Below are positions 45,239 through 55,799 of a DNA stretch of 64,000 nucleotides, in pieces (the stretch's first letter is position 1; each line of letters opens with the position of its first letter). A program made the position numbers and the translations under genes. The DNA lies in NCBI GenBank assembly GCA_021292165.1, contig CM037876.1, positions 43,076,575 through 43,140,574 of the forward strand, written 5' to 3'. This stretch comes from Shinisaurus crocodilurus (Eukaryota; Chordata; Lepidosauria; Squamata; Shinisauridae). The notes under the pieces were generated by a model, which did not search any database, was not told the origin of the DNA, and was given only the letters and a program-made list of their open reading frames with translations.

Positions 45239-45580
45239 CAGTGCTGGCTCCAGGTTTTTGAGGGCCCTTGGGCAAGGCACCCTCTATGGACCCCATCCTT
45301 CAATCAGTCTGCCTTCTCACTGCCATTGTCACCAGCTGCTATTGCTCCTCATCCTCATCATTGTTACTGCTTGCTTGCTTGCTTGCTTGACAGGCAGAGA
45401 TTCAGTGCTCCTCCTTCTCACCACCACCATTATCTAGACCAGAGTGAGAGGCAGGTTTACAAGCAGGTTGCATTTGGGAAGAAGAGGGGCAAGTCCGAGG
45501 GGTTCTGGTCAGTGGGCCCCTGTTTGGGTGTGGGCCCTCAGCAAGTGGCCAACCATGTCTACCCTTGACACCATGCCTAC
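45239..45580 (-). mobile_element. Interspersed element starting CAGTGCTGGCTCCAGG (copy 3)
   Basis: Opposite-strand copy of the family at 16775 and 23985: CAGTGCTGGCTCCAGG, TTTTTGAGGGCCCTTGGGCA, (GCTT)n, GGACTTG inverse, and GTGGGCCCTCAGCAAGTGG. Confidence 0.6.
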
Positions 45581-45596
45581 CATTGACAACCCTTGA

Positions 45597-45628
45597 TGGG
45601 TTGTTGTGTCATGTGAACCCAGTCAATG
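45597..45628. mobile_element. Fragment of the GGGTTCACACAACACAACAA family
   Basis: TGGGTTGTTGTGTCATGTG then AACCCAGTC, one terminus of the family at 3328. Confidence 0.4.
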
Positions 45629-45999
45629 ACTTTACCAGGGCTTTCTTGTTCCTTCCAATCAGAGTGCTTTCAGGAGAGATGTAGAAGGAACATATCAGAA
45701 GCTGTTTCAGTGACTTCTCTGCCCTTTGCTAGTTGACTGTGTTAGCAGCACCAGAGTTCAGGATCTTTGTAGCTTCCAAGAATAAGAACCATGATTAACT
45801 TGGAGATGGTGTCCCACTGCTTCCTGTTCAGTGGGCAATTGACACCCAACCCCAGCCACCTCCTGAATGGCTCTCTGTTGCTCAGCCAGCTTCTCAAGCA
45901 GCTTCTCCACATCTTGAATCAAGTGGTTCCCTCTGCGGCTCCTCCAGCACTTTCCCCCTGGCTGCTTGGTGCCCAGGGGGCACCACTTTCCTGCTAAAG

Positions 46000-46230
46000 G
46001 TGATGCTATATCTGCAGCTCATAATAGGGGGCTACGAGCTCCATCAGGCAGGTAGCATAGATGGGATTTGCTGCCAACTCAAAAGGATCCAAGACGATGC
46101 TCTTGCCTGCAGAGAAGGGGGTGTGTGCATCTGATTTCGTAGGAGAGGGAACAACTGATCTTGCCACCACTGCTGCCTCCTCTGCCCCTCCCAGAAACAT
46201 CTGCTCTCAAGCTAAAGCCACAGCCATAAG
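46000..46230 (-). pseudogene. Unidentified protein-like segment
   Basis: The minus frame includes KSIVLDPFELAANPIYATCL and then LVAPYYELQ followed by a stop. A neighbouring frame (about 45930-45850) reads VEKLLEKLAEQQRAIQEV, coiled-coil-like. Together they could be a broken processed pseudogene. I cannot name a parent gene. Confidence 0.2.
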
Positions 46231-46315
46231 CTGAGATTTTCAGTTCTGAAACAAAAAGCCTGAAAGAGTAGAGGGCTGGAGATTTGAGGGCTTTACAAGC
46301 AGGGAAGGGTTACAG

Positions 46316-46514
46316 TCAGTGGGGGGCGGTGACTCCAATGTCAGTGTGGCAGTGCATCCACTCTGGATTTCCGTCCAAACTTTAAAGGAGCTGTCCATGG
46401 TTCTGGCCCCATCCCCAAAATAGCTCCCGCACCATTGATAGCTCCTTTAAAGTTCAGACTGAAACCCAGAGTGGATACACCACCCCACTGACATTGGAGC
46501 CACCAGCCACTGCA
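46316..46514. mobile_element. Palindromic hAT-like MITE, exact 8-bp TSD
   Basis: TCAGTGGGGGGCGGTGACTC ... GAGCCACCAGCCACTGCA, with CCACTCTGGATTTCCGTC and CTTTAAAGGAGCT inverted in the other arm. Flanked on both sides by GGTTACAG (46308-46315 and 46515-46522), which has the central TA of Buster-type hATs. Confidence 0.78.
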
Positions 46515-46528
46515 GGTTACAGTAGTGC

Positions 46529-46548
46529 AGTGTGTGTGTGTGTGTGTA
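46529..46548. repeat. (TG)n microsatellite
   Basis: About ten TG units. Confidence 0.9.
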
Positions 46549-46930
46549 AAACACTTTGGTTGCCCACCAACCAAAGTGTACAGGTGTTTTCAATGCCTCA
46601 TGTCTGCATCCCCCTCTGTCCTAATCAGCTTTGCACTTTCTATTACTTTGGTGCAAATTAAGCGGGAAACAAAATAATATTTTTAAAGCCTCAAATATTT
46701 TTATGTATTTATTCATGACTCACTAACCCAACACCCACTGGCAGGCTTCATCCCGTCAGAGAAGGGGCTGCTATACATGCAAATTTAATCCCATTCTGCC
46801 ATAGAATAACTAAGCGCTATTATCCCTCTCTTTTTAAAGTCACGTTTTAAAGGTGCATAGCACACACAACCCCCCGCACTTATTTGTCTAATATTTAGCA
46901 GGCTTTACCCTTTGAAACAGCTATTTCTGC

Positions 46931-46957
46931 ACACACACACACACACACACACACACC
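46931..46957. repeat. (CA)n microsatellite
   Basis: About thirteen CA units. Confidence 0.9.
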
Positions 46958-47734
46958 TTAGGTGTATGTTATTTTTCCCATTGTATTCAATGGGAAAGAC
47001 TTCTGACACTTTGGAAAACAAAGCAAGCCTCTGCTTTAGATCCAAGGTGAAATACAATGTCATTCTGAGTCTCTGAGCTGACGCAGCCCCTTATCCGAAT
47101 CCCAAGGTGAATATTTCTTCTGTGCACAGCTCTAGTATGTATATATACAATTGCGGTCTATATAAGCACGGACAAAAAGAGATTCCATGAAAGACCCTGT
47201 GTTATTGCCAATGGTGTTCCAGGCCTCATCCGTACACAGCTGATAGTTTAATCAGAGCCAAGTGTTAATAACACCTTGTCATTTGTCCAACTTTCACACT
47301 ACCTCATAACTAAATGACTATAGATATGAGGGGGAAAACAGGCCTTAGCACTAGCGAACTCTGGTCAGCTATAGATCTAACAAGTTCTGCCAAGTAACAC
47401 AGAAGAAAACCGATGCAAAACATGGAGGATTTTCCATCACATAAGTGTTGGATTCAGTATAAATATGGTCTGAGGGGCAGGGTGGGGGGACACAACAGCC
47501 TGTTTCTCCATGGTAGAGGACTGGTCTTATTTTAAAATGAGAACAAACCATGTCACTCATTACAAAAAAACTAATTCCTCTATATGATAAAACTACTCCC
47601 GTAGTTATCCTTACAACCTTGTACTCCATAAACCATTTTGTCTTATTCACAAACCATACATAGAACTTGTAAATGTAAGGCTGTCAGAAGACTTACCACC
47701 ATATAGTATAAACAAATTCCTAAACATAAATGTA

Positions 47735-47915
47735 AGAAAAAATAAGAAGGGCTGTGCTGAATCAAACCAAAGACCTATCCAGTCCAGCATTCTGTTCACA
47801 GTGGCCAACCAGTAGCACCCCACCCACTTGTGTTCCCCAGCAACTGGTATACAGAGGTATACTGCCTCCAGTACTGGAGGTAATATAGAATCATCGTGAC
47901 TAGTATCCATGGATA
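47735..47915 (-). mobile_element. CR1/L2-type LINE 3' UTR
   Basis: Inverse of the 38520 family: AATAAGAAGGGCTGTGCTGA, CAGTCCAGCATTCTGTTCAC, AGTGGCCAACCAGTAGC and CCCCAGCAACTGGTATAC. Confidence 0.65.
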
Positions 47916-48227
47916 GCCTTAGATAGTTAGACTATTCATATATGTCGATGCTGTCTTCCTGGGATGTAAAAGAGCTTTGTGTTTTATAAAAATATCTTAT
48001 GTTGGATTTTCTTTTCATATTTTTGCCACTGAGGTAGTTCTTAACAGGGATCCATCGACATGGCTGAAAATGTATGCTGCTCCTCATATCCCTGTTGTTT
48101 CGTTGCAGCAATTGATAGTAGTTTTTGCCCTCGGGACTTCATGGAAACCATGGCTTCCTAGGAGCTGCCCCCTATATTAACTGGACCTACCCATGTAACC
48201 GGTCAGGCTTGGTTAGATTTGGTTTTC

Positions 48228-48449
48228 ATTTATTTATTTATTTATTATATTTATTAATCGCCCATCTGGCCCGTCACCCGGCCACCCTGGGAGATGTACA
48301 ATTAAAATACAGTAAAACACAATAAAATATAATGATTAAAACAATATAAAAAATTCTTATTAAAAACCTAACCCACCCCATATTCCCGCCTGAACAGCCA
48401 TGTTTTTAATGCACGGCGGAAGCTCATCACGGAGGGGGCATGGCGAAGG
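48228..48449 (-). mobile_element. CR1 3' end inserted in opposite orientation inside the CR1 LINE
   Basis: Inverse of the same subfamily's 3' end: (ATTT)n tail, AATCGCCCATCTGGCCCG, CCACCCCATATTCCCGCCTG and GGGGGCATGGCGAAGG. It interrupts the endonuclease frame between the DLVF and GISTTPLSWSDH segments. Confidence 0.8.
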
Positions 48450-48643
48450 GGGACAATTATCTGGAAATTCCGGAGAGGGGGGCAATGATCTGGAAACTGG
48501 GGGTATATCCACCACCCCCTTGTCATGGTCAGATCACTATCTGGTAGGGTTGGATTTCTCGGTACCACAAACCCTCTGCAGGGGTGAAGGACCTATTAGG
48601 ATGGTCCACCCCAGGCATCTTATGGATCCTGATGGATTTCTGA

Positions 48644-48882
48644 ATTTATTTATTTATTTATTACATTTATACACCGCCTTTTTTCCTGCAAGGAACTCAA
48701 GGCGGCTTACATAATCCTCCTTCTCCTCTCCATTTTATCCTCACAACAACCCTGTGAGGTAGGTTAGGCTGAGAGTCAGTGACTGGCCCAAAGTCACCCA
48801 GTGAGTTTCATGGCCGAGCGGGGACTAGAACCCAGATCTCCTGAGTCCCAGTCCAACACTCTCACCACTACGCCACACTGGC
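48644..48882 (-). mobile_element. Sauria-type SINE nested in the CR1 LINE
   Basis: (ATTT)n, TTATACACCGCCTTTTTTCC, CTCACAACAACCCTGTGAGG, GGGGACTAGAACCCAGATC and CCACTACGCCACACTGGC. The CR1 frame stops at DPDGFLN and resumes at VPNALGELEY. Confidence 0.9.
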
Positions 48883-51159
48883 GTAGTGCCCAATGCGCTT
48901 GGGGAACTGGAGTACGCAAACGGTAGCTCGGTCGAGACCCTGGTGGATGACTGGAATGCTGCAGTCACTAGGGCATTAGACCGAGTGGCCCCAAAGCACC
49001 CTCTTCGCCTAAACAGAGCTCACATGGCACCATGGTTCATTCCTTCGCTGCGAGCTCTGAAACGAGAGGTGAGAAGGCTAGAGCGCCGATGGCGTAAATC
49101 CTGCGCCTAAGACAATCGAACACAGGTTAGAGCTGCATCTTCAGTCTATCAGGTGGTGGTGAAGGCAGCAAAAAAGAATTTCTATGCTGCCTCCATTGCG
49201 TCTGCGGAGTGCTGCCCCAGGAGGCTGTTCCAAGTGGTTCGGAGGCTGGTCGGTCCAGTTGCTCCGAATCCGATGGAACAATCTAAAGCTCCTGTGAGGC
49301 TTTAGCAAAGCACTTCGCAGAAAAAATATTGATCGGATTAGGAGTGGGATTTCGTGCATCGTGGATACAGGAAGTGAGCGGGAGGAGGCCAATGGTAGAC
49401 TGGTCTTGTGGGATTGGTTCCAGCCTCTTCCTTCTGATGAAATGGACAAGGTGTTTTCATCTGTGAAGCCGACTACCTGCTTGCTTGATCCTTGCCCGTC
49501 CTGGCTCATTATGAGCTGCAGGGAGAGATAGGGTGAAGGGATCAAGGCGGTGGTTAATGCCTACCTCGATGAGGGAGTGATACCATCAGCCCATAAGGAT
49601 GCTGCAGTAAGATCACTTTTAAAGAAGCCTTCCTTGGATCCCCAAGATTTGAACAACTTTTGCCCAATCTCCAATTTGCCGTTTCTGGGCAAGGAAGGTG
49701 ATCGAGCGGGTGGTGGGGGCTCAGTTGAAGGCACACTTGGATGAAGCTGATTATTTAGATCCATGCCAGTCAGGTTTCAGGCCTGGACATGGGATGGAAA
49801 CGGCCTTGGTCGCCTTGTTGGATGATATGAGGAGGGCCTTGGATAGGGGTGAATGCTCCTTCCTTATCTTCCTTGATCTCTCAGCGGCTTTTGATACCGT
49901 GGACCACAGTATCCTCCTGGACCGTCTGGAGGGGTTGGGTATCGGAGGCACTGTATTGCAGTGGTTCTGGTCCTTCCTCTCTGGAAGGTATCAAAGGGTA
50001 ATTCTTGGGGAGGAGGTTTCGGACCCTCGGCTGCTCACTTGTGGGGTGCCGCAGGGATCCATCCTCTCCCCGATGCTATTTAACATCTACCTAAAGCCGC
50101 TGGGGGCTATCATCAGGAGGTTTGGGGTGTGTTGTCATCAATATGCGGAATGACATGCAACTCTACCTCTCTTTCAAGTCCTCACCAAGGTTGGCTATTG
50201 AGATCCTGTCCAAGTGCCTGGAGTCAGTGGATGGCTGGATGGGAAGGAACATGTTGAAACTGAACCCCGACAAGACCGAGGTATTTCTGGTGGGAGACAA
50301 GGGGAGGTTAGGGGATGTTGACCTGGTGCTGCTGAATGGGGTACATCTACCCCGAAGGACCAGGTCTGCAGCTTGGGAGTCATTCTAGACTCCCAGCTGT
50401 CCATGGAGGCTCAGGTGTCAGCTGTGAGCCGGGTGGTGCTGTATCAACTCCATCTGATATGGCAGCTGCGCCCCTACCTTACTAACCATCTGCTCCCGGC
50501 AGTAGTTCATGCTTTGGTCTCCTCTCGCCTAGACTACTGTAATGCGCTCTACGTGGGGTTACCCTGGAAGACGGTTCGGAAGCTACAGCTGGTACAGAAC
50601 ATGGCAGCTCACCTGGTTAGAGGCAGCTGCCGGCGGGATCACATCACTCCAGTGCTCAAGGAGCTGCACTGGCTACCAGTTGCTTGCTGAGCTGAATTCA
50701 AGGTGTTGGTTTTGACCTTTAAAACCCTACATGGCTCCTGTCCAGTTCATCTCAAGGAGCGCCTCCAGCAACATCAAGTAGGGCACTCAGCAAGATCTGC
50801 CACAGACGGCCTTCTTCTTGTCCCATCAGCCAGAGCAGCAAGGCTGGTGAGGACCAGGAAGAGGGCCTTCTCTCTGGCAACCCCCAAGTTATGGAACTCC
50901 CTTCCTAGTGACCTTCGCCATGCCCCCTCCATGATGAACTTCTGCTGCGCATTAAAAACATGGTATTTCAGGTGGGAATATGGGGTGGGTTAGGATTTTT
51001 TTAAAAAATCTATACTATACTGTTTTAATTGTTATGTTGTGTTATTATTGTATTGTTTTAACTGTACATCACCCAGGGTGGCTGGGTGACCGGTCAGATG
51101 GGCGATTCATAAATGTAATAATAAAATAATAAAATAAATAAAAATAGTTTTTGCCCTGG

Positions 51160-52185
51160 ATAAAGGTGGTCATGATTTTGACCTGCTTCACAGAGGCTGG
51201 AAAGTCCCTATGCACAGGCGCGCTTAGGCCCTCCATAGTCATACCCCCAGTATAGAATGCCCTACCAGAGCATGCAGTGAGAAGGTGGAGTAGAGAAGAG
51301 GGATTTGGTTGGACCACATAATATAGATGATACACCTGCATAGTAGACACCAGCAATCGGCACAGGTATGAACTGGTGATATCATAGGGAAACCACTATG
51401 GGGGCTGTACTCCATAAATTTGTCTAACCTATTTAAGCTAGTGGTTGTCACTGCCTCTTCTGGTAGTGAGTTCCATAATGTGATTGTGTGTTGTCAAGTC
51501 AAAGGTAATGAATGTGATACTGGGCATATTGTACCATAGGCTGTAGAAACTGAGATATCTTAATCATACCAGCCTGAAGCTCAGGACAGACTTTAAATGC
51601 ATCTCAGCTTGTATGCCATGTGAAGCCTTACTGCCAACAAAGTTGTAGAACTCAAAAATCCTCAATAGCAAGATTACTTGATAAAATGATTAAACCTCAC
51701 AATCATTTCATTTTTTTATTTTGAAAACTGTCCTATATATGCTATATGAGCTTTTATAGAATCAATATGTCACATCCTGGCTGCAATGTGCATGTTCAGA
51801 CACTGAACTCATTCCCAAAGATTGAACTGGAGCCTGTTCAGATACTGAACTTATTCCCAAAGATGAAGTCCATGGGTAAGACTTTGGCTCTATTAAAACT
51901 AATGGGAATTTTGCCACTGACTTCAAGGCACTGAAATTCCATTTACATGATTCTGTATTTACACCAGATGTCGCACATGATAACCACAGCAGCCAGAGAT
52001 AATATTAAGTGATGTGATAAAGTGAAATACTTGCTACTTTGGCACTGAGGATGGATTTTGAAAACGAAGGTATCCTTTCCTCCCAACAATTCATAACTGC
52101 TGCAGCTGGAATCTAGTGGAACTAAGTTATGGCAAACAAGCAAAAAATTCCATAATTACCAGATTGCATTTCAGAATCATGGTAA
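51160..52185. other. Intergenic, nothing identified
   Basis: Unique-looking sequence. A short direct repeat (ACTGAACTCATTCCCAAAGA / ACTGAACTTATTCCCAAAGA, about 51801 and 51845) is the only structure seen. Confidence 0.45.
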
Positions 52186-52189
52186 AAGT

Positions 52190-52400
52190 GTAGTCCTTTG
52201 GCTGTTTTCACACAGACTGACTGGGTTTGCAGGATACGACAACCCATCATGGGTGACAAGCTACGGTGGGTTGTCATGTCATGTGAACTTGGACCGAATC
52301 CCACAGGGTGGCTTGTTTGAGGGCAACAACCCATGGGTTGTTGTAGGGGTTGTACCCATGATGGGTTGTTGTGTCATCCAAACCCAGGAGACCAGCCCCA
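52190..52400. mobile_element. Palindromic element of the GGGTTGTTGTGTCAT family
   Basis: Contains ACAACCCATCATGGGTG, GGTGGGTTGTCATGTCATG, CAACAACCCATGGGTTGTTG and CCCATGATGGGTTGTTG, multiple nested inverted repeats related to 3328-4110. Confidence 0.5.
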
Positions 52401-52596
52401 TCATGGGTAAAGGGAATTGGCTAGTGAGCAGCTTGGCAAGAGTGGCAAAAGAACCCTTGCTGCTCTTGCCAAGCTTGCCAAGGCACCCGCCAGTGTCAGC
52501 CGCCCCACAAGTTCCCAAGCGGCATTTTGGGGTGGCTGGAACTGGCTTGCTGCCCTCCCCGCTGTGCTTGTGAGCCATTTTCAGCTTGCTATGTAT

Positions 52597-53672
52597 TTTT
52601 TGCCCTTTATCCCAGAAATTGTGAAGGCCGGCTTGACAGCTGGCTTTTGCGATCCCCATTTTGACAGCCACTGACAGCCCCTTCAAAGTGCCCAAGCAGC
52701 ACCTTGGAGGGGCTGTCCATGATTGCCAACCTATTTTTTAATTATTTATGTAAAAAAAACCATGTGTGCAAACATTATCAGCACATTGTTTTTAAAAAAT
52801 TGGTCTTTCGCAAGTGTGCACCTGCACATTTACGGAGGTCCAAAAATGGGCAGCCTCTCCTGGGCTATGTCCAGGGAGGTACTGCCTGCTAAAGTGCAGC
52901 AGGTACCAACCCTGGACATTGATTCAGAGAGGCTCCCAATAGCCTTCTCCCCCCCCCCAGGCTTCGGTTTGGTTTGACAGCTGTTAAAAGATGAGCTGTC
53001 AATCCAAACCTAAGGCACAAGTGATCTGTGCTTGCAAAAAGGGGATGGTGGGATTTACACCCAGTTCGCAGCAAGATCTTTGTCTTTCCCCCGCTTTTTT
53101 TCTTTTTGGGACTCACTGTCCTAAGGGTGTCCTCACTTTTCCATTTGTTCCCGAGACTCTAGGTGCTCAGGAACATGGAAAAGTGTGAGCCACCCCCTTT
53201 TAAAGGGAGCTGTCAGTTTTGACTACTAGCTGTCAAAACCACAGCTCCTTTTAAAAGGGTTTTTTGACAGGGCTCCCCATGGTTTCTTCCCATGGACATA
53301 TGCAGGCATGAATGTATATGTCCTTGTGGAAAAAAAACATAGGGAGCTCTATAAAAAAAAAAATCATTTTAAAAAGAACCAGAATTTTGACAGCTAGTTG
53401 TCAAAATGCTGGTTCCTTTTAAATAGGGGCTGTCTCACACTTTTCCATGTTCCCTAACACCTAAAAAGACTAGGATTTTTTTTAATGCACACATTAGGAG
53501 GTGCAAAATATTTGTGCACATTAGGGGGTGCAAAAACATTGGTTGGCAACCATGCACAGCCCCTCCAAGGTGCAACTTGGGCACTTTGAAAGGGCTGTCA
53601 AAACAGGGATCGCAAAAGCTGGCTGTCAAGCTGACTTCTGCGATCTCCAGAAAAAAAGAGGGTAAATGGCCC
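52597..53672. mobile_element. DNA element with ~140-bp inverted repeats
   Basis: The left arm (about 52597-52740) and right arm (about 53525-53672) are inverted copies sharing GACAGC(T/C)(G/A)GCTTTTGCGATC, CTTTCAAAGTGCCCAAG or close variants, and CACCTTGGAGGGGCTGT. The interior has a second inverted set (CACTTTTCCATGTTCC-type and GACAGCTAGTTGTCAAAA blocks). No coding capacity. No clear target duplication. Confidence 0.6.
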
Positions 53673-53744
53673 TGTTGAATCAAAGCCACAATTCATAACA
53701 AATACCTTGATAACAAAGAGCACGTTGTATAAGGATGTGCTTAA

Positions 53745-53745
53745 C

Positions 53746-53794
<49 letters not shown>

Positions 53795-53795
53795 T
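53745..53795. repeat. (TTA)n microsatellite
   Basis: About sixteen TTA units at the tail of the adjacent minus-strand CR1 fragment; an expanded LINE tail. Confidence 0.95.
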
Positions 53796-53975
53796 TATCG
53801 CCCATCTGACCGGCAACCGGCCACCCTGAGCAATGTACACAGATAAAAATACAAGATAAAAACAGAATAAAATACAGTTAAGCAATATAAAATTTTAAGA
53901 TAATTAGCCCACCCCATATTCCCGCCTGAATAGCCAAGTTTTTGCAGAGGGCAATGGAGTCCATCGCCCGTCCCT
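53796..53975 (-). mobile_element. CR1 3' end
   Basis: TATCGCCCATCTGACCGGCA, GCCACCCTGAGCAATGTAC, CCACCCCATATTCCCGCCTG and AGGGCAATGGAGTCCATCG. Same subfamily as 48132-51144. Its tail is the (TTA)n array. Confidence 0.8.
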
Positions 53976-54211
53976 CTACCATTAAAATCAATGGGACCTA
54001 AAAGTGCTTAAATGTGGCTCAACTTGGCCAAATATATTATGAAATTGGAGTAGAATAATTATCTTTACATAACTTGCATGTCTAATTAAAATCAAAGAGT
54101 TACTCATGAGCTGTGTATGAAGGATTGCAGCCCCAAAATTTGTAGCTAATTTTGACTTAAATATTTGACCACTAATTTCACAGTCACCATAGTTCAAAAC
54201 TGTATTACATT

Positions 54212-55438
54212 TGTCATGCCTTCCCCTGTCTCAGGTGCCGTGGCCTTGGAGGAAGATTCAGACGCAGACCTAGAAGGGACTGATAATTTGGGGGGCTGCT
54301 CAGGCAGTGGAATGTCAGAATGGTGAAAGCGCTTCTGCCTGGTTTCTCAGCAGGGAGCAGGCCAGAGGAGTCTGACACTCCTTACCAGCTCCAAGATTCT
54401 AATTTGAGTAACATGCCTGCAGTTCAGGAGGCTGCCTTTCTGTGGAAAACAAGTAGACTGGAGACTCAACTAAGGATGTACGGGGAATTCATTGGGAAGG
54501 TGGAAATCCGGCAGACTAGCCAGGCATGACCCCCCAAACTCTATCCCACTTACCTCTTCCCTGGCATCGACTCGCAGTTCTCCCAAGTTGAGCTGGGGAA
54601 GTGACTTCCAGGTCCCCAGCGGGCCAGTGTTTACATAGAAAATGCCTTAAGATATGCCCAAAGCAGCCACAATTTGCGCAAATTGTGGCCGCTTTTCATA
54701 GAAAGCATTTTCTACATAAACAGCAGCCTGCCAGGAACCCGGAAATCCAGCGAGTGGCACAGTGCATGCCAGATTTCAGCCCAGCTCGGCGGGCACAACA
54801 GCCCACCCTGGCGGATCGCCCACCCCTAGCTCAGCTGAGGAAGGGAGGGTTTCAAACCTGTCTCTTTGGGAATGGAGGCATCTAAAGAGATTGGAAGAGA
54901 AATGCACACTTACGGATAGTCCAGAATTACAAAGTTTGCCTACAGGGATAGGTGAACTGGCAAAGAGCTGTAGGTGCCCTGCCTCTGTTTAAAAGCAGCT
55001 ACAGAGCTCAGGGAGCTTCAAGTCTTTAGTACCAGAAAACTTTCTTGCTTGGACTATACCTGAACCTTGATCTTTTGGCTTGCCTCGACTTCCATGTTCA
55101 TGGAGACTTGTCTTGGAAATTATTCCTGAACCCTGAATTCTTGTGAGTCTAGAAACCTGTGCCTTTAAATTCTGTCTTAGACTACAGTGCTGGTCTTCAG
55201 AATCCTGTTCCCAGTTTCTGTTTGGATTGCGTCTTGGAACTTAATGCTGGATTTACAACCCTGTCTGTGCTCCTACTTGAACTAACTGATTTATTGGGAC
55301 TATAACCTCTGTAAAGTTTCTGTGCTGCAGGACTCTAAAGGATTGCTTGTGTTTCCATCTCACTACAATAAAGAGAGGTTGTTGTTTACTTTAATCCTGT
55401 GCTATGTTGTTGGTTTTACAAAGGAACCGGGCCTGACA
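54212..55438 (+). mobile_element. Solo LTR with 5-bp target duplication
   Basis: A 1227-bp segment starts TGTCATGCCTTCC and ends GGGCCTGACA (TGTCA/TGACA inverted termini). It is flanked on both sides by ACATT (54207-54211 and 55439-55443). A polyadenylation signal AATAAA lies at 55367-55372, about 70 bp from the 3' end, fitting the R-U5 end of an LTR in plus orientation. No gag/pol/env remnant adjoins, so it is a recombined solo LTR of an endogenous retrovirus or Ty3-like element. Family not recognised. Confidence 0.85.
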
Positions 55439-55564
55439 ACATTTAAATTAAAATAGTCTATCTGAATTACTTAATTTTGAATTAATGTAAACATCACAAA
55501 TTTACTTAGAAGTATAACCAATTGCATTCAGAAAACTTGTTTCTGTTTAAGTAATCTAGGATTG

Positions 55565-55662
55565 TACTCTTATTGCAATCCTATACATGTCTCGTCAAAA
55601 GTAAATCCATTGAATTCAATAGTGCTCTTAGACCCAAGTAAGTAGGTATAGGTTTGCAACCT
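55565..55662. mobile_element. TCTACTCAGAAG MITE family copy
   Basis: GCAATCCTATACATGTCTCG, ATCCATTGAATTCAATAGTG and AGGTATAGGTTTGCAACC. It directly abuts the next palindrome. Confidence 0.6.
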
Positions 55663-55663
55663 A

Positions 55664-55798
55664 AGGGTGCAATCCTATGCATGTTTATACAGAAAAACAT
55701 CCTACAACTCCCAGCATTTCCCAGCCAGCTTAGCTGGCGTGGGCATGCTGGGACTTGTAGGACTTTTTCTGTCTAAATGTGCATAGGATTGCATCCCT
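55664..55798. mobile_element. Palindromic MITE, GGGTGCAATCCTATGCATG family
   Basis: GGGTGCAATCCTATGCATGT ... GTGCATAGGATTGCATCCC. Core CCTACAACTCCCAGCATTTC and GCATGCTGGGACTTGTAGG. TTAA follows the right end. Confidence 0.8.
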
Positions 55799-55799
55799 T

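Larger units (their letters stand above)
48132..51144 (+). mobile_element. CR1 LINE, 5'-truncated, with 13-bp TSD and two nested insertions
   Basis: Non-LTR retrotransposon. It starts inside the endonuclease domain (RDFMETMAS...PILTGPTHVTG) right after TAGTTTTTGCCCT (48119-48131), which recurs exactly after its A-rich tail (51145-51157). The endonuclease SDH motif is at about 48515 (SWSDHYLVGLDF). After a nested SINE, a linker ORF (48886-49110, DDWNAAVTRALDRVAPK) follows. The RT domain (49698-50153) has FLDLSAAFDTVDH and GVPQGSILSPMLFN. The C-terminal part runs through 50993, with a 3' UTR ending GGCGATTCATAAATGTAATA. A single extra A breaks the YADD site at about 50150, and other stops and frameshifts occur. 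Inactive. Confidence 0.9.
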
